In this document: in pieces, positions 1 through 5,907 of the stretch
Layout of the letters: every line of letters begins with the position of its first letter
Position numbering within the stretch: position 1 is the first letter of the stretch
The notes under the pieces: generated by a model
What the model was told of the DNA's origin: nothing
Databases searched by the model: none
The model's input: only the letters and a program-made list of their open reading frames with translations
Made by a program: the position numbers and the translations under genes
DNA from: Gammaproteobacteria bacterium
GTDB lineage: Bacteria; Pseudomonadota; Gammaproteobacteria; Enterobacterales; Psychrobiaceae
Length of the DNA stretch: 6,309 nt
Assembly: GCA_013214885.1 (NCBI GenBank)
Contig: JABSRS010000210.1
Location: 1-6,309, forward strand
Direction of reading: 5' to 3'

Positions 1-10
1 ACTTTTTCAA
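1..10 (-). CDS. Possible 5' end of a leftward gene (TTG start, M-K-K...)
   Basis: On the minus strand a strong Shine-Dalgarno-like run, GGGAGGG (positions 21-15), is followed after four bases by TTG AAA AAG, read as Met-Lys-Lys, and then by the window edge. A Met-Lys-Lys opening with a strong ribosome site is typical of secreted or outer-membrane proteins. If real, this gene is divergent from the c-di-GMP gene and shares the Fur-box-like site at 32-50. Only three codons are visible and TTG is an uncommon start, so product and even existence are uncertain. Confidence 0.3.
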
Positions 11-40
11 TTAACCCTCCCTTAAATTCTAAATGATAAT
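11..40 (+). promoter_or_regulatory. Putative sigma70 promoter of the GGDEF-EAL gene
   Basis: TTAACC (11-16, four of six matches to TTGACA) lies 18 bases before GATAAT (35-40, five of six matches to TATAAT). Transcription would start near 47, leaving a leader of about 20 bases. The -10 box lies inside the Fur-box-like palindrome. The -35 is only moderate, so this is a plausible rather than firm call. Confidence 0.4.
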
Positions 41-50
41 CATTTGCATT
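32..50. promoter_or_regulatory. Fur-box-like operator
   Basis: The 19 bases AATGATAATCATTTGCATT match 16 of the 18 specified positions of the gammaproteobacterial Fur palindrome AATGATAATnATTATCATT. A perfect 7-1-7 inverted repeat (AAATGAT-A-ATCATTT, 31-45) sits within and one base left of it. The site covers the -10 box and expected start point of the promoter proposed for the c-di-GMP gene at 67, the classic position for iron-dependent repression. It could equally control a leftward gene beginning at the window edge. The match is seen directly; Fur binding is inferred. Confidence 0.7.
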
Positions 51-66
51 AGAGCATTGATCAGGT

Positions 67-2538
67 ATGATGTATAGCATTCTTTGGCTAATACATAAAC
101 TTCTCGAGGTATTGGTGGGATACAAAAATAATTTGAGCAAAAAATTTGAAACTATCTATATCGTACTGTTAGTATGGTTTTTTGGTGGTTTACTAACATA
201 TGCAACTTTTGCTACATTCCAATATTATGAATCACAGCATTCTAATTACTTATTTATAACCACCTTCAATGACAAGGTTACCAATTTTACCCAGGCTATC
301 TCTGCTATTGATAAAGTATTTTTAGCCACGAGTAGCTTGCTAAATATCGCGCCTAATTTAACCAATGATGATTTTTCAAAGTTAATCAATAAAGAAATGC
401 TCATTAATACGGGCATGCTAGGAGTGCAATGGGCACCTAGAATATCATTAAATAACTTAACCAGTTTTGAAAAGGAAGTTCGCCAAAGCGGAGTCTTCGA
501 TTATCGTGTCCATCCACAGTCCAAGCATGCCAGTAATTGTTTTAAGCAAGATCTAGGCAGCCTGTTTCCAGTATTATTAGCACAACCCTCTGACGTCATC
601 GGGCATAAGTTAGGGCTACAATTAAGCGCGAATTGTGAAATAGCCCAAAGCATGACACAGGCTATCATTAATCATAAAATAACCACTAGTAATTTTGTCA
701 GCAACCAAGGCGAACTAGGTTTAAGGCTGCTCCAACCGATCTTTAACCCAGCACCCGACAATTCCATTCGCGGTTTTGTGGTGGGAATAGTGATGATTAA
801 CCAATTAGTCGACACACTCTGGGGCGATATCGCGAGTTCTGACAAATATCAGTTAGCAATTTATGGCAACCAAGAGAAACAGGAACAACTCTATCGTTCA
901 CAATGGCGTAATGAATGCCTTGAAGAATGTGACCAGCAAGCCGCTTATTTGAAACTTAAAGCCAGTATCCCTTTCGCCAATCAGCTATGGTATATCGAAT
1001 TAACTCAACGGTCGATCGACTCTCGAGATACCGTATTACCTTATGTTTGTGCTGGCTTAATTATGCTATTGGCCTTTGGCTTAAGCTGTTACTTAGTCAT
1101 GAATATTAATCGAGTGCAGTGGGCCAATAAATTGGTAGCAGAGCGAACCGAATCATTACGTCACCAGGCGAGCCACGATAAATTAACCCAGTTATATAAC
1201 AAACAAGCGCTAACTGAAATTTTAAATGAGAAAACCAGTCATCATACTAACCCTCTTTTTAGTTTGTTATTTATCGACCTAGATCACTTTAAAAAGATCA
1301 ATGACACCATGGGACACTTAATTGGTGACAAACTATTGCAACAAGTGGCCAAACGTTTAAAGCTAAGTGCCAGATCTCACGATGATATATTCCGATTCGG
1401 CGGTGATGAATTTGTCGTGATCCTAAATAATAATATAGCCCTGCCAGGGGTAAAGAAAATAGCGCAACGGATCTTAAATCAGTTAATTGAAGAATATGAT
1501 ATCGAGGGTGGTAGATATAAAATCGGTGCCAGTATCGGTGTTGCTATTATTGATGACTTAAATACCAGCTGTGATGAAATCATTCGAAATGCTGATATCG
1601 CAATGTATGAAGCAAAAAGTGGTGGTCGAGGCCAAGTGGTGTTCTATCATGACAAGATGTATCAAAGTATTGTCAGTAAACTCGAAATCGAGAATTCACT
1701 CAGCCAAGCACTAGCTAACAATGAAATGTGCTTACATCTCCAACCGATTTTTTCAGATCAACAAGTACTGATTGGTTTTGAAGCTTTAAGTCGCTGGCAG
1801 CATCCCCTGAAAGGTCTAGTGATGCCTGATAGCTTTATCAGTATTGCTGAAGAAAATGGCGTGATTCATCCGCTAGGTGCTTGGGTCATTGAGAGTGTTT
1901 GTGCCAAATTAGCGCAATGGATCCATATTTATGGCGCGAGTGACTGCCCATACATTAGTATCAATATATCCCCTTACCAACTAGAAAAGCCAGCAGTGGT
2001 CGCTCAAGTTAAAGCCGCATTAATCAAGTATCGGCTGCCCAAAAACTTATTGGCTATTGAGCTAACGGAATCAGCACTTATTGGTAATAAACCCGTAGTT
2101 AAAGCGCATTTAGACCAATTAAGAGCACTCGGATTACGCATTTTTCTTGATGACTTCGGCACCGGGTTTTCTTCACTATCGTTACTGCAACATTTTCCGA
2201 TTGATGTCTTGAAAATAGACCGCAGCTTTGTCATCGGCATTAACGAGAACAACATGGAATCGAAAAACTTAGTCAAGGCAATCATCAGCATGGCATCGGC
2301 CTTAAACATGGATATCATTGCCGAAGGCGTTGAAGATCAGCAGACCTTAACTTGGTTGTCCGAAATGGGTTGTACATCGATGCAAGGTTACTACTTTTCT
2401 AAACCACTAAACCAAGAGGACTTGTCTAAGTTTTTAGCCAAGCACCTAACAGGGAGACCTTCAGCCCAATGGCTATACCAATGGCAGAATAATCAAGATG
2501 TCGGGGCTGGCGATGAGCTCCCACCAATATTAAGTTAA
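67..2538 (+). CDS. Membrane CHASE-GGDEF-EAL c-di-GMP cyclase/phosphodiesterase
   Basis: This 823-residue inner-membrane protein should make and/or degrade the second messenger c-di-GMP in response to a periplasmic signal. A membrane segment (about 30-51) precedes a periplasmic region of about 270 residues resembling CHASE sensors (for example GVQWAPR at 119-125), then a second membrane segment (about 323-345). The GGDEF domain (about 366-530) carries HDKLTQLYNK (370-379), metal-site residues in IDLDHFKKIND, an intact GGDEF (445-449) and an RxxD inhibitory site (RSHD, 436-439). The EAL domain (about 545-800) keeps EAL (572-574), N633, ELTES (E665), DDFGTG (695-700), K716, E753 and Q773, so phosphodiesterase activity is expected. 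Both activities look possible; which dominates cannot be told. The start is uncertain: ATG at 67 or 70 has only a weak AGG at 63-65, and later GTG (115) or TTG (133) starts would still keep the first membrane segment. It appears monocistronic and possibly Fur-controlled. It converges on the next gene with a 27-base gap and no visible terminator. Confidence 0.95.
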   Translation: MMYSILWLIHKLLEVLVGYKNNLSKKFETIYIVLLVWFFGGLLTYATFATFQYYESQHSNYLFITTFNDKVTNFTQAISAIDKVFLATSSLLNIAPNLTNDDFSKLINKEMLINTGMLGVQWAPRISLNNLTSFEKEVRQSGVFDYRVHPQSKHASNCFKQDLGSLFPVLLAQPSDVIGHKLGLQLSANCEIAQSMTQAIINHKITTSNFVSNQGELGLRLLQPIFNPAPDNSIRGFVVGIVMINQLVDTLWGDIASSDKYQLAIYGNQEKQEQLYRSQWRNECLEECDQQAAYLKLKASIPFANQLWYIELTQRSIDSRDTVLPYVCAGLIMLLAFGLSCYLVMNINRVQWANKLVAERTESLRHQASHDKLTQLYNKQALTEILNEKTSHHTNPLFSLLFIDLDHFKKINDTMGHLIGDKLLQQVAKRLKLSARSHDDIFRFGGDEFVVILNNNIALPGVKKIAQRILNQLIEEYDIEGGRYKIGASIGVAIIDDLNTSCDEIIRNADIAMYEAKSGGRGQVVFYHDKMYQSIVSKLEIENSLSQALANNEMCLHLQPIFSDQQVLIGFEALSRWQHPLKGLVMPDSFISIAEENGVIHPLGAWVIESVCAKLAQWIHIYGASDCPYISINISPYQLEKPAVVAQVKAALIKYRLPKNLLAIELTESALIGNKPVVKAHLDQLRALGLRIFLDDFGTGFSSLSLLQHFPIDVLKIDRSFVIGINENNMESKNLVKAIISMASALNMDIIAEGVEDQQTLTWLSEMGCTSMQGYYFSKPLNQEDLSKFLAKHLTGRPSAQWLYQWQNNQDVGAGDELPPILS

Positions 2539-2565
2539 GTGGCGTGAACTTAGTCATTAGCTGCG

Positions 2566-2997
2566 TTAATCAAGGGTCAAATCGTGTGACTGACACCAGA
2601 CTTTCAGTGCTACCTCGGTTTGACTCTCTTCGAAGGCGTACCACTGATCTAGAAAATTAAAATAAGAGAGTAATTGTTTAAAATTACTATAGGCTGCTTT
2701 ACGACGAAACATAGCGTAAACCCGGTTTAACTCGTTAGGCAAGTTATGCTCAACAAACGCCAGCGCCAACTCCTTGCCCAAATCTAACTCGCCCTTTTCT
2801 GGCGCCATAATATATTGCTCGTTATCACTTAAATCTGCCGGAAAATCGACATCGATCAACGACTCATCATCAAGACCCGTGATCCACACCTTGCCAGTCT
2901 TGATACAAACATAGGCTAGAGTATCCATGCCACAACTGGCCCCAGACGAGACAACATCCAACGCCATCATCAAGTCATCTTTATTTACCTTAACCAT
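2566..2997 (-). CDS. UPF0158 family protein
   Basis: A 143-residue soluble protein that I recognise as UPF0158-like, a family of unknown function. Supporting features are an acidic middle with YIMAPEKGELDLG (62-74), then FRRKAAYSNFKQLL (97-110), QWYAFEE (118-124) and WCQSHDL near the C-terminus (134-140), arranged as in that family. No signal peptide, membrane segment or catalytic motif is visible. I chose ATG at 2997 because GGAGGA (3006-3001) lies just upstream at good spacing; the open frame extends 14 codons further to 3039, but that part is hydrophobic and would bury the ribosome site in coding sequence. The gene lies downstream of the FemAB-like gene on the same strand, separated by 132 bases that hold a repeat cluster, so it may have its own promoter (TATTAT at 3046-3041 on the minus strand is a possible -10 with no good -35). 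Role unknown. Confidence 0.8.
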   Translation of the reverse strand: MVKVNKDDLMMALDVVSSGASCGMDTLAYVCIKTGKVWITGLDDESLIDVDFPADLSDNEQYIMAPEKGELDLGKELALAFVEHNLPNELNRVYAMFRRKAAYSNFKQLLSYFNFLDQWYAFEESQTEVALKVWCQSHDLTLD

Positions 2998-3058
2998 ACT
3001 TCCTCCAAACCAAATCACAAATATTGCTGGCGCAACCAAAATAATACGCCACCGTTAA

Positions 3059-3088
3059 GCCATACCTTATGGCCATAGTTTATGGCCA
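3059..3088. repeat. Alternating inverted-repeat cluster
   Basis: Three arms alternate here: GCCATA (3059-3064), the perfect palindrome TATGGCCATA (3068-3077) and TATGGCCA (3081-3088), separated by the three-base spacers CCT and GTT. They can form two mutually exclusive hairpins: GCCATA with TATGGC (6 bp), or TGGCCATA with TATGGCCA (8 bp, three-base loop). No T-run follows on either strand, so it is not a standard terminator. It lies in the 132-base gap between the FemAB-like gene and the UPF0158-like gene, close to a possible -10 (TATTAT, 3046-3041 minus). An operator or a folded leader are both possible. Confidence 0.5.
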
Positions 3089-3129
3089 CGCATCGCCAAT
3101 CGCAAATACTAATGACGTAAACTATATTA

Positions 3130-4242
3130 TCAAGCATTAGCCTTAAACGGCAGTGCCTGCTGGCATTGATTAAAATAGTCCTGCATATGCTGGCGTTCGC
3201 GCTGGCAAAAATCGTTAATCGCTGGTCTAAATTCAACTTGTTTAACCCAATGATAAGAGTAAGTCATCACGGGTTCAAAGCCGCGTTGAATCTTATGCTC
3301 GCCTTGGGCGCCAGGATTAAATGACTGTAATTTCTGCTCAATGCAAAACTCAATACCTTGGTAATAACATAACTCAAAATGTAAGTTATTAAAGGATTCA
3401 ACACAGCCCCAATAACGACCATACAAAGATTCTTGATCGAATAAAAACAACGCACTGGCGACATAACGTTGCTGATGCGAGGCAATGATTAACAAAATGT
3501 TTGCGCTGAGAGTAGTGAAGATCTGCTGAAAAAAATCGCGGTTTAAATGTGGCGTATGACCGCGTTTCAAATACGGTTGCTGATAACATAAATAAAAGAA
3601 ATCGAGTTCTTTTTCGGTGATATCGCAGCCGCTAAAACGTTTTATCTCAATGCCCTGCTGAATTATCGACAAACGCTCTTTACGGCTATTTTTACGTTTA
3701 CGGGCGGTAAACCCCGATAAAAAGTGCTCAAAATCGTGATAATCTCGATTAAACCAGTGAAACTGGACCGTATTACGCTCAAAAACATCCACGTGGTTGT
3801 TGGCCACGGGCTGGCAAAATAACAAATGCCAGCTATTAAGTGATTGCGCGAGACAATGGTCAATCACCTCACCAAAAACATCTGGTGGACTCAAATCATT
3901 AGTGAGTAACTTATCCGATGGCACGGGGGTAAAAGGAATGGTGCTAACTAACTTAGGGTAATAATCACAACCATGTTGCTCAAATGCCTGAGCCCAATCC
4001 CAGTCAAATACAAACTCGCCCCACGAGTGGCTTTTAATGTAGGAGGGCAAAATACCATTGACGCCATTATCATCGCTAAACACCAAATGATGAGGCAACC
4101 AACCACTATCGCTACTAACACAACCCGATGCTTCTAACGCGTTAAAATATTCCAATGCTAAAAATGGCGACAACGACGAATTTAAACGCTGCCAATCTTG
4201 AGGGGGTAACTGACTAACATGATCGACAACGGTTAACTTCAC
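3130..4242 (-). CDS. FemAB-like/GNAT-fold protein (COG3146, DUF482 family)
   Basis: A 370-residue cytoplasmic protein of about the usual family length. Databases label this family 'peptidogalycan biosynthesis/recognition' or GNAT-family N-acetyltransferase, by similarity to FemAB-type aminoacyl transferases; the substrate is not established. Recognised conserved blocks include SPFLALEYFNALEASG (25-40), HSWGEFVFDW (72-81), YYPKL (94-98), FTPV (104-107), the basic stretch RKRKNSRKER (181-190), LYGRYWGC (273-280), LHFELCYYQGI (287-297) and GAQGEHK (311-317) followed by RGFEP (320-324). The start is GTG at 4242: an in-frame TAA lies six bases upstream, so no earlier start is possible, and the only ribosome-site candidate is a weak GGGA. 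It follows the PAS gene on the same strand after 80 bases without a clear terminator, so readthrough from there is possible. A weak promoter (TTGGTT 4291-4286, TATCGT 4268-4263, 17-base spacer) could also serve it. No signal peptide or membrane segment is seen. Confidence 0.9.
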   Translation of the reverse strand: MKLTVVDHVSQLPPQDWQRLNSSLSPFLALEYFNALEASGCVSSDSGWLPHHLVFSDDNGVNGILPSYIKSHSWGEFVFDWDWAQAFEQHGCDYYPKLVSTIPFTPVPSDKLLTNDLSPPDVFGEVIDHCLAQSLNSWHLLFCQPVANNHVDVFERNTVQFHWFNRDYHDFEHFLSGFTARKRKNSRKERLSIIQQGIEIKRFSGCDITEKELDFFYLCYQQPYLKRGHTPHLNRDFFQQIFTTLSANILLIIASHQQRYVASALFLFDQESLYGRYWGCVESFNNLHFELCYYQGIEFCIEQKLQSFNPGAQGEHKIQRGFEPVMTYSYHWVKQVEFRPAINDFCQRERQHMQDYFNQCQQALPFKANA

Positions 4243-4322
4243 AACTTATTCCCATGGTTACTACGATATTTTATTGCAAAAATTTAACCAAGCTTTTAAA
4301 AAGGCAATATCAGCTGGTCATG

Positions 4323-4718
4323 CTAATTATAATACTCCGAGTGCAATACAAAAACATCGTATACCGGCTGGTCGATGTTCGAACTAAAGCAACGGGTATG
4401 GATAAATTCACCATCTTTAAAGTAGGCGGAGGAGTTTATTAAGAAATATTTAACCCCCTGCTTAGCTTTGACCTTAGCTGGATAATTTTTAAGAAATTCC
4501 TGTCGATTCAGACGAGCCATCATGTCACTGAGGACATTCTTATCCATTTGAAATTCAGCAGTATTGTGACCTACATACTCATCTTCCGTGTAGCCCAGCA
4601 TCGCTAATTCAAATGGATTGGCATAAATAATAATACCTTTGGCATTGACAAGATGAACGCCAATAGGAGCATTTTTAATAACCTCATTAACATCTTCAAA
4701 ATCTAGCAAGTAATCCAA
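4323..4718 (-). CDS. Stand-alone PAS domain protein
   Basis: A 131-residue protein that is almost entirely one PAS sensor domain. NAPIGVHLV (16-24), ANPFELAMLGYTEDEYVGHN (33-52), KAKQGVKYFLINSS (84-97) and FIHTRCFSSNID (105-116) follow the course of PAS domains found at the front of bacterial hybrid histidine kinases. Here no kinase, GGDEF or DNA-binding part follows: after about residue 116 only a 15-residue tail remains. No membrane segment is present, so it should act in the cytosol, perhaps by pairing with another protein. The ligand cannot be told from the sequence. The start is TTG at 4718: an in-frame TAA lies 15 bases upstream, AAAGG (4732-4728) sits nine bases before it, and the ATG at 4726 is in another frame that stops after seven codons. 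It has a strong promoter with an inverted repeat around its -35 and is divergent from the STAS-like gene. It could be a remnant of a larger kinase, but its intact frame and promoter favour a working small gene. Confidence 0.85.
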   Translation of the reverse strand: MDYLLDFEDVNEVIKNAPIGVHLVNAKGIIIYANPFELAMLGYTEDEYVGHNTAEFQMDKNVLSDMMARLNRQEFLKNYPAKVKAKQGVKYFLINSSAYFKDGEFIHTRCFSSNIDQPVYDVFVLHSEYYN

Positions 4719-4756
4719 AGTAGCATGCCTTTATCATAGATTATTACGAAAAAATC

Positions 4757-4785
4757 ATGCTACTTAATTCTCAAATGGCTGTCAA
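4757..4785 (-). promoter_or_regulatory. Sigma70 promoter of the PAS gene
   Basis: On the minus strand TTGACA (4785-4780), a perfect -35, lies exactly 17 bases before TAGCAT (4762-4757), which matches four of six -10 positions. Transcription would begin near 4750, giving a leader of about 30 bases that contains the AAAGG ribosome site. The -35 lies inside the spacer of the inverted repeat at 4770-4794. Confidence 0.65.
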
Positions 4786-4794
4786 ACATTTGAG
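4770..4794. promoter_or_regulatory. Inverted repeat enclosing the PAS -35 box (putative operator)
   Basis: CTCAAATG (4770-4777) and CATTTGAG (4787-4794) are perfect reverse complements separated by nine bases. The -35 hexamer of the PAS promoter occupies 4780-4785, inside the spacer, so a dimeric regulator bound here would directly block or modulate RNA polymerase. A related half-site, ATTTGAG, occurs at 4867-4873 over the -35 of the opposite promoter. I do not recognise the motif as belonging to a known regulator. Confidence 0.5.
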
Positions 4795-4799
4795 GATAG

Positions 4800-4852
4800 A
4801 CCGATAATAGCCAAGTGTCTGCTATTTGCTATAAACTCAATCGGTGGACCGA
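4800..4852. repeat. Nested inverted repeats between the divergent promoters
   Basis: ACCGATAATAGC (4800-4811) can pair with GCTATT (4821-4826) and then, across a 13-base bulge, with ATCGGT (4840-4845), giving a 12-bp interrupted stem. The last arm can alternatively pair with ACCGA (4848-4852) across GG. The element lies upstream of both predicted start points, so it is more likely a DNA site for a regulator than a leader RNA. It may be chance in AT-rich DNA. Confidence 0.35.
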
Positions 4853-4868
4853 GTTACCTAATAACAAT

Positions 4869-4897
4869 TTGAGACAGTTACCACGTTGGTGTATATT
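4869..4897 (+). promoter_or_regulatory. Sigma70 promoter of the STAS-like gene
   Basis: TTGAGA (4869-4874, five of six matches to TTGACA) is followed after 17 bases by TATATT (4892-4897, five of six matches to TATAAT). Transcription would start near 4904, leaving a leader of about 38 bases with an AGGGAG ribosome site at 4923-4928. A second TATAAT at 4912-4917 has no good -35 partner and would put the ribosome site at the extreme 5' end, so I prefer the upstream one. Confidence 0.6.
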
Positions 4898-4941
4898 ACA
4901 GCCATCTTATTTATAATCAGCTAGGGAGCCCAGCGTTACAA

Positions 4942-5355
4942 ATGAATTATTTAGCCGCTCAGCAAATTTTTTCAACAGATACATTTGAATTACACCAGTT
5001 TTCATTTGGACAGGTCCGAATATTTAGTCAGGTGCTTGCTGAAATAACGGTTAATGAAGGTGCTGAGATCAATACTGAAATGGTTGAAGAACTTCATACA
5101 TTATTATTATCTTTATTTACCAATTCATTCTCATTATTAATTAATAAAACCAATACTTACTCAACTAAATTCGATGCATTGACGCAATTCGGACAATTAG
5201 AAGAAATCAATAAGATCGCGGTGTTTGCCCCGTCAACAATGGCAAAGTTTAGCGCCGATTTTTCAGCGAGTATTCCCACCTCAAGAGCATTAAACATTCA
5301 AGTATTTTCCGATCAATACGATGCGCTAGCCTGGCTAAATTCGGATGAATATTAG
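4942..5355 (+). CDS. Small hypothetical protein, STAS/SpoIIAA-like
   Basis: A 137-residue soluble protein without signal peptide, membrane segment or catalytic motif. The order of elements resembles small STAS or SpoIIAA-like proteins: two predicted strands near the N-terminus (FELHQFSFGQVRIFSQ, 15-30), an acidic helix (MVEELHTLLLSLF, 47-59), a buried strand ending in SLLINKTNTYS (64-74), another strand KIAVFAPST (91-99) and a terminal strand-helix VFSDQYDALAWL (121-132). The 'VF-D-ALAWL' ending is typical of such proteins. STAS domains usually bind partners or nucleotides in signalling, but the match is by overall pattern only and could be wrong. AGGGAG (4923-4928) lies 13 bases before the ATG, somewhat far. 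The gene is divergent from the PAS gene with a shared 223-base control region and converges on ybjQ with a 32-base gap without an obvious terminator. Confidence 0.8.
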   Translation: MNYLAAQQIFSTDTFELHQFSFGQVRIFSQVLAEITVNEGAEINTEMVEELHTLLLSLFTNSFSLLINKTNTYSTKFDALTQFGQLEEINKIAVFAPSTMAKFSADFSASIPTSRALNIQVFSDQYDALAWLNSDEY

Positions 5356-5387
5356 TTTTATTGAACTAGAGCGTAGCTTGAACAGTA

Positions 5388-5708
5388 CTACGATGCTCTC
5401 AATTTAACCGCGGTACCAAAAGCCATTAGCTCACATGCACCATCGGTAATTGCACTAGTAGTAAAGCGAATGCCAACGACAGCATCTGCCCCTTTTTGCT
5501 GGGCACTTTCAACTAAACGCGCAACTGCAATGTCTCGAGCTTCCGTTAACATTTCGGTATAGCCTCGAATTTCGCCACCAACAATACTTTTTAAGCCTGC
5601 CATAATGTCACGACCGATGTGTTTTGACTGAACGACGTTGCCCGTAACTACACCCAGTACTTCGGTAATTTCTTGGCCAGGAATGGTTTCGGTAGTTGAA
5701 TAAATCAT
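5388..5708 (-). CDS. ybjQ: YbjQ/UPF0145 family protein
   Basis: A 106-residue protein of the YbjQ (UPF0145, DUF74-type) family, a widely conserved small cytoplasmic protein of unknown function, thought to assemble into a ring-like oligomer. Full-length family features are visible: the N-terminal strand ending in LGVVTGNVV (18-26), IGRDIMAGLKSIVGGEIRGYTEML (31-54), the helix with ARDIAVARL, and the hallmark GADAVVGIRF (73-82) followed by the last strand AFGTAVKL (96-103). The ATG at 5708 has AAGG (5719-5716) seven bases upstream. The gene stands alone between a convergent STAS-like gene and the terminator of the TonB-dependent receptor gene, so it should be transcribed by its own promoter within 5709-5855. 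Confidence 0.93.
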   Translation of the reverse strand: MIYSTTETIPGQEITEVLGVVTGNVVQSKHIGRDIMAGLKSIVGGEIRGYTEMLTEARDIAVARLVESAQQKGADAVVGIRFTTSAITDGACELMAFGTAVKLRAS

Positions 5709-5789
5709 AAAAAAACCTTGTTAAAATAACGGCTAAATAGGTTGAATATTTCCAGGTTACTGCTAGAAATATTTTCAGACAATTTTAAT

Positions 5790-5818
5790 AAAATACTATG
5801 ATAATCAATTACAATCAA
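5790..5818 (-). promoter_or_regulatory. Possible ybjQ promoter
   Basis: On the minus strand TTGATT (5818-5813) lies 17 bases before TATTTT (5795-5790), each matching four of six consensus positions. The DNA is very AT-rich, so chance matches are likely. A weak Fur-like stretch (5797-5815, 13 of 18 specified positions) falls in its spacer. Confidence 0.25.
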
Positions 5819-5855
5819 TATTATCTTTGACACGATAACAACTCATATTTTAAGC

Positions 5856-5886
5856 AAAAAAAACAGCCCATGACTTTGGGCTGTTT
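5856..5886 (-). terminator. Rho-independent terminator of the TonB-receptor gene
   Basis: A perfect 10-bp stem, AAACAGCCCA (5861-5870) with TGGGCTGTTT (5877-5886), encloses a six-base loop. On the minus strand it is followed by a run of eight T (complement of the A-run 5856-5863, part of which pairs in the stem). It lies 21 bases after the stop of the leftward TonB-receptor gene. It also insulates ybjQ from receptor transcription. Confidence 0.92.
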
Positions 5887-5907
5887 GTTGCCTAACTAAC
5901 GATTGAT

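Noticed and set aside
2004..2318. Open frame of 104 codons on the minus strand
   Set aside because: It lies entirely antisense within the EAL domain coding sequence, whose protein is clearly conserved, and its translation resembles no family.
2539..2565. Terminator between the convergent GGDEF-EAL and UPF0158-like genes
   Set aside because: The 27-base gap shows no stem with an adjacent T-run on either strand.
2998..3039. Upstream extension of the UPF0158-like gene by 14 residues
   Set aside because: The extension would include the strong GGAGGA ribosome site at 3001-3006 as coding sequence, and the family-like region begins near the ATG at 2997.
3151..3168. Inverted repeat CAGTGCC / GGCATTG as a terminator
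   Set aside because: It lies inside the FemAB-like coding sequence, has a mismatch and no T-run follows.
3015..3236. Minus-strand frame spanning the gap before the UPF0158-like gene
   Set aside because: It overlaps the 3' end of the FemAB-like gene in another frame and lacks protein-like composition; the gap is better explained as regulatory DNA.
3267..3863. Several minus-strand frames of 63-72 codons (3267-3485, 3398-3589, 3663-3863)
   Set aside because: All are out-of-frame shadows within the conserved FemAB-like coding sequence.
4254..4442. Open frame of 62 codons on the plus strand
   Set aside because: It overlaps the 3' end of the PAS gene in antisense, has no convincing ribosome site, and its translation is low-quality and unlike known proteins.
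4705..4726. ATG at 4726 (minus) as the start of the PAS gene
   Set aside because: It is in a different frame and reaches a stop after seven codons; the PAS frame can begin only at TTG 4718 or later.
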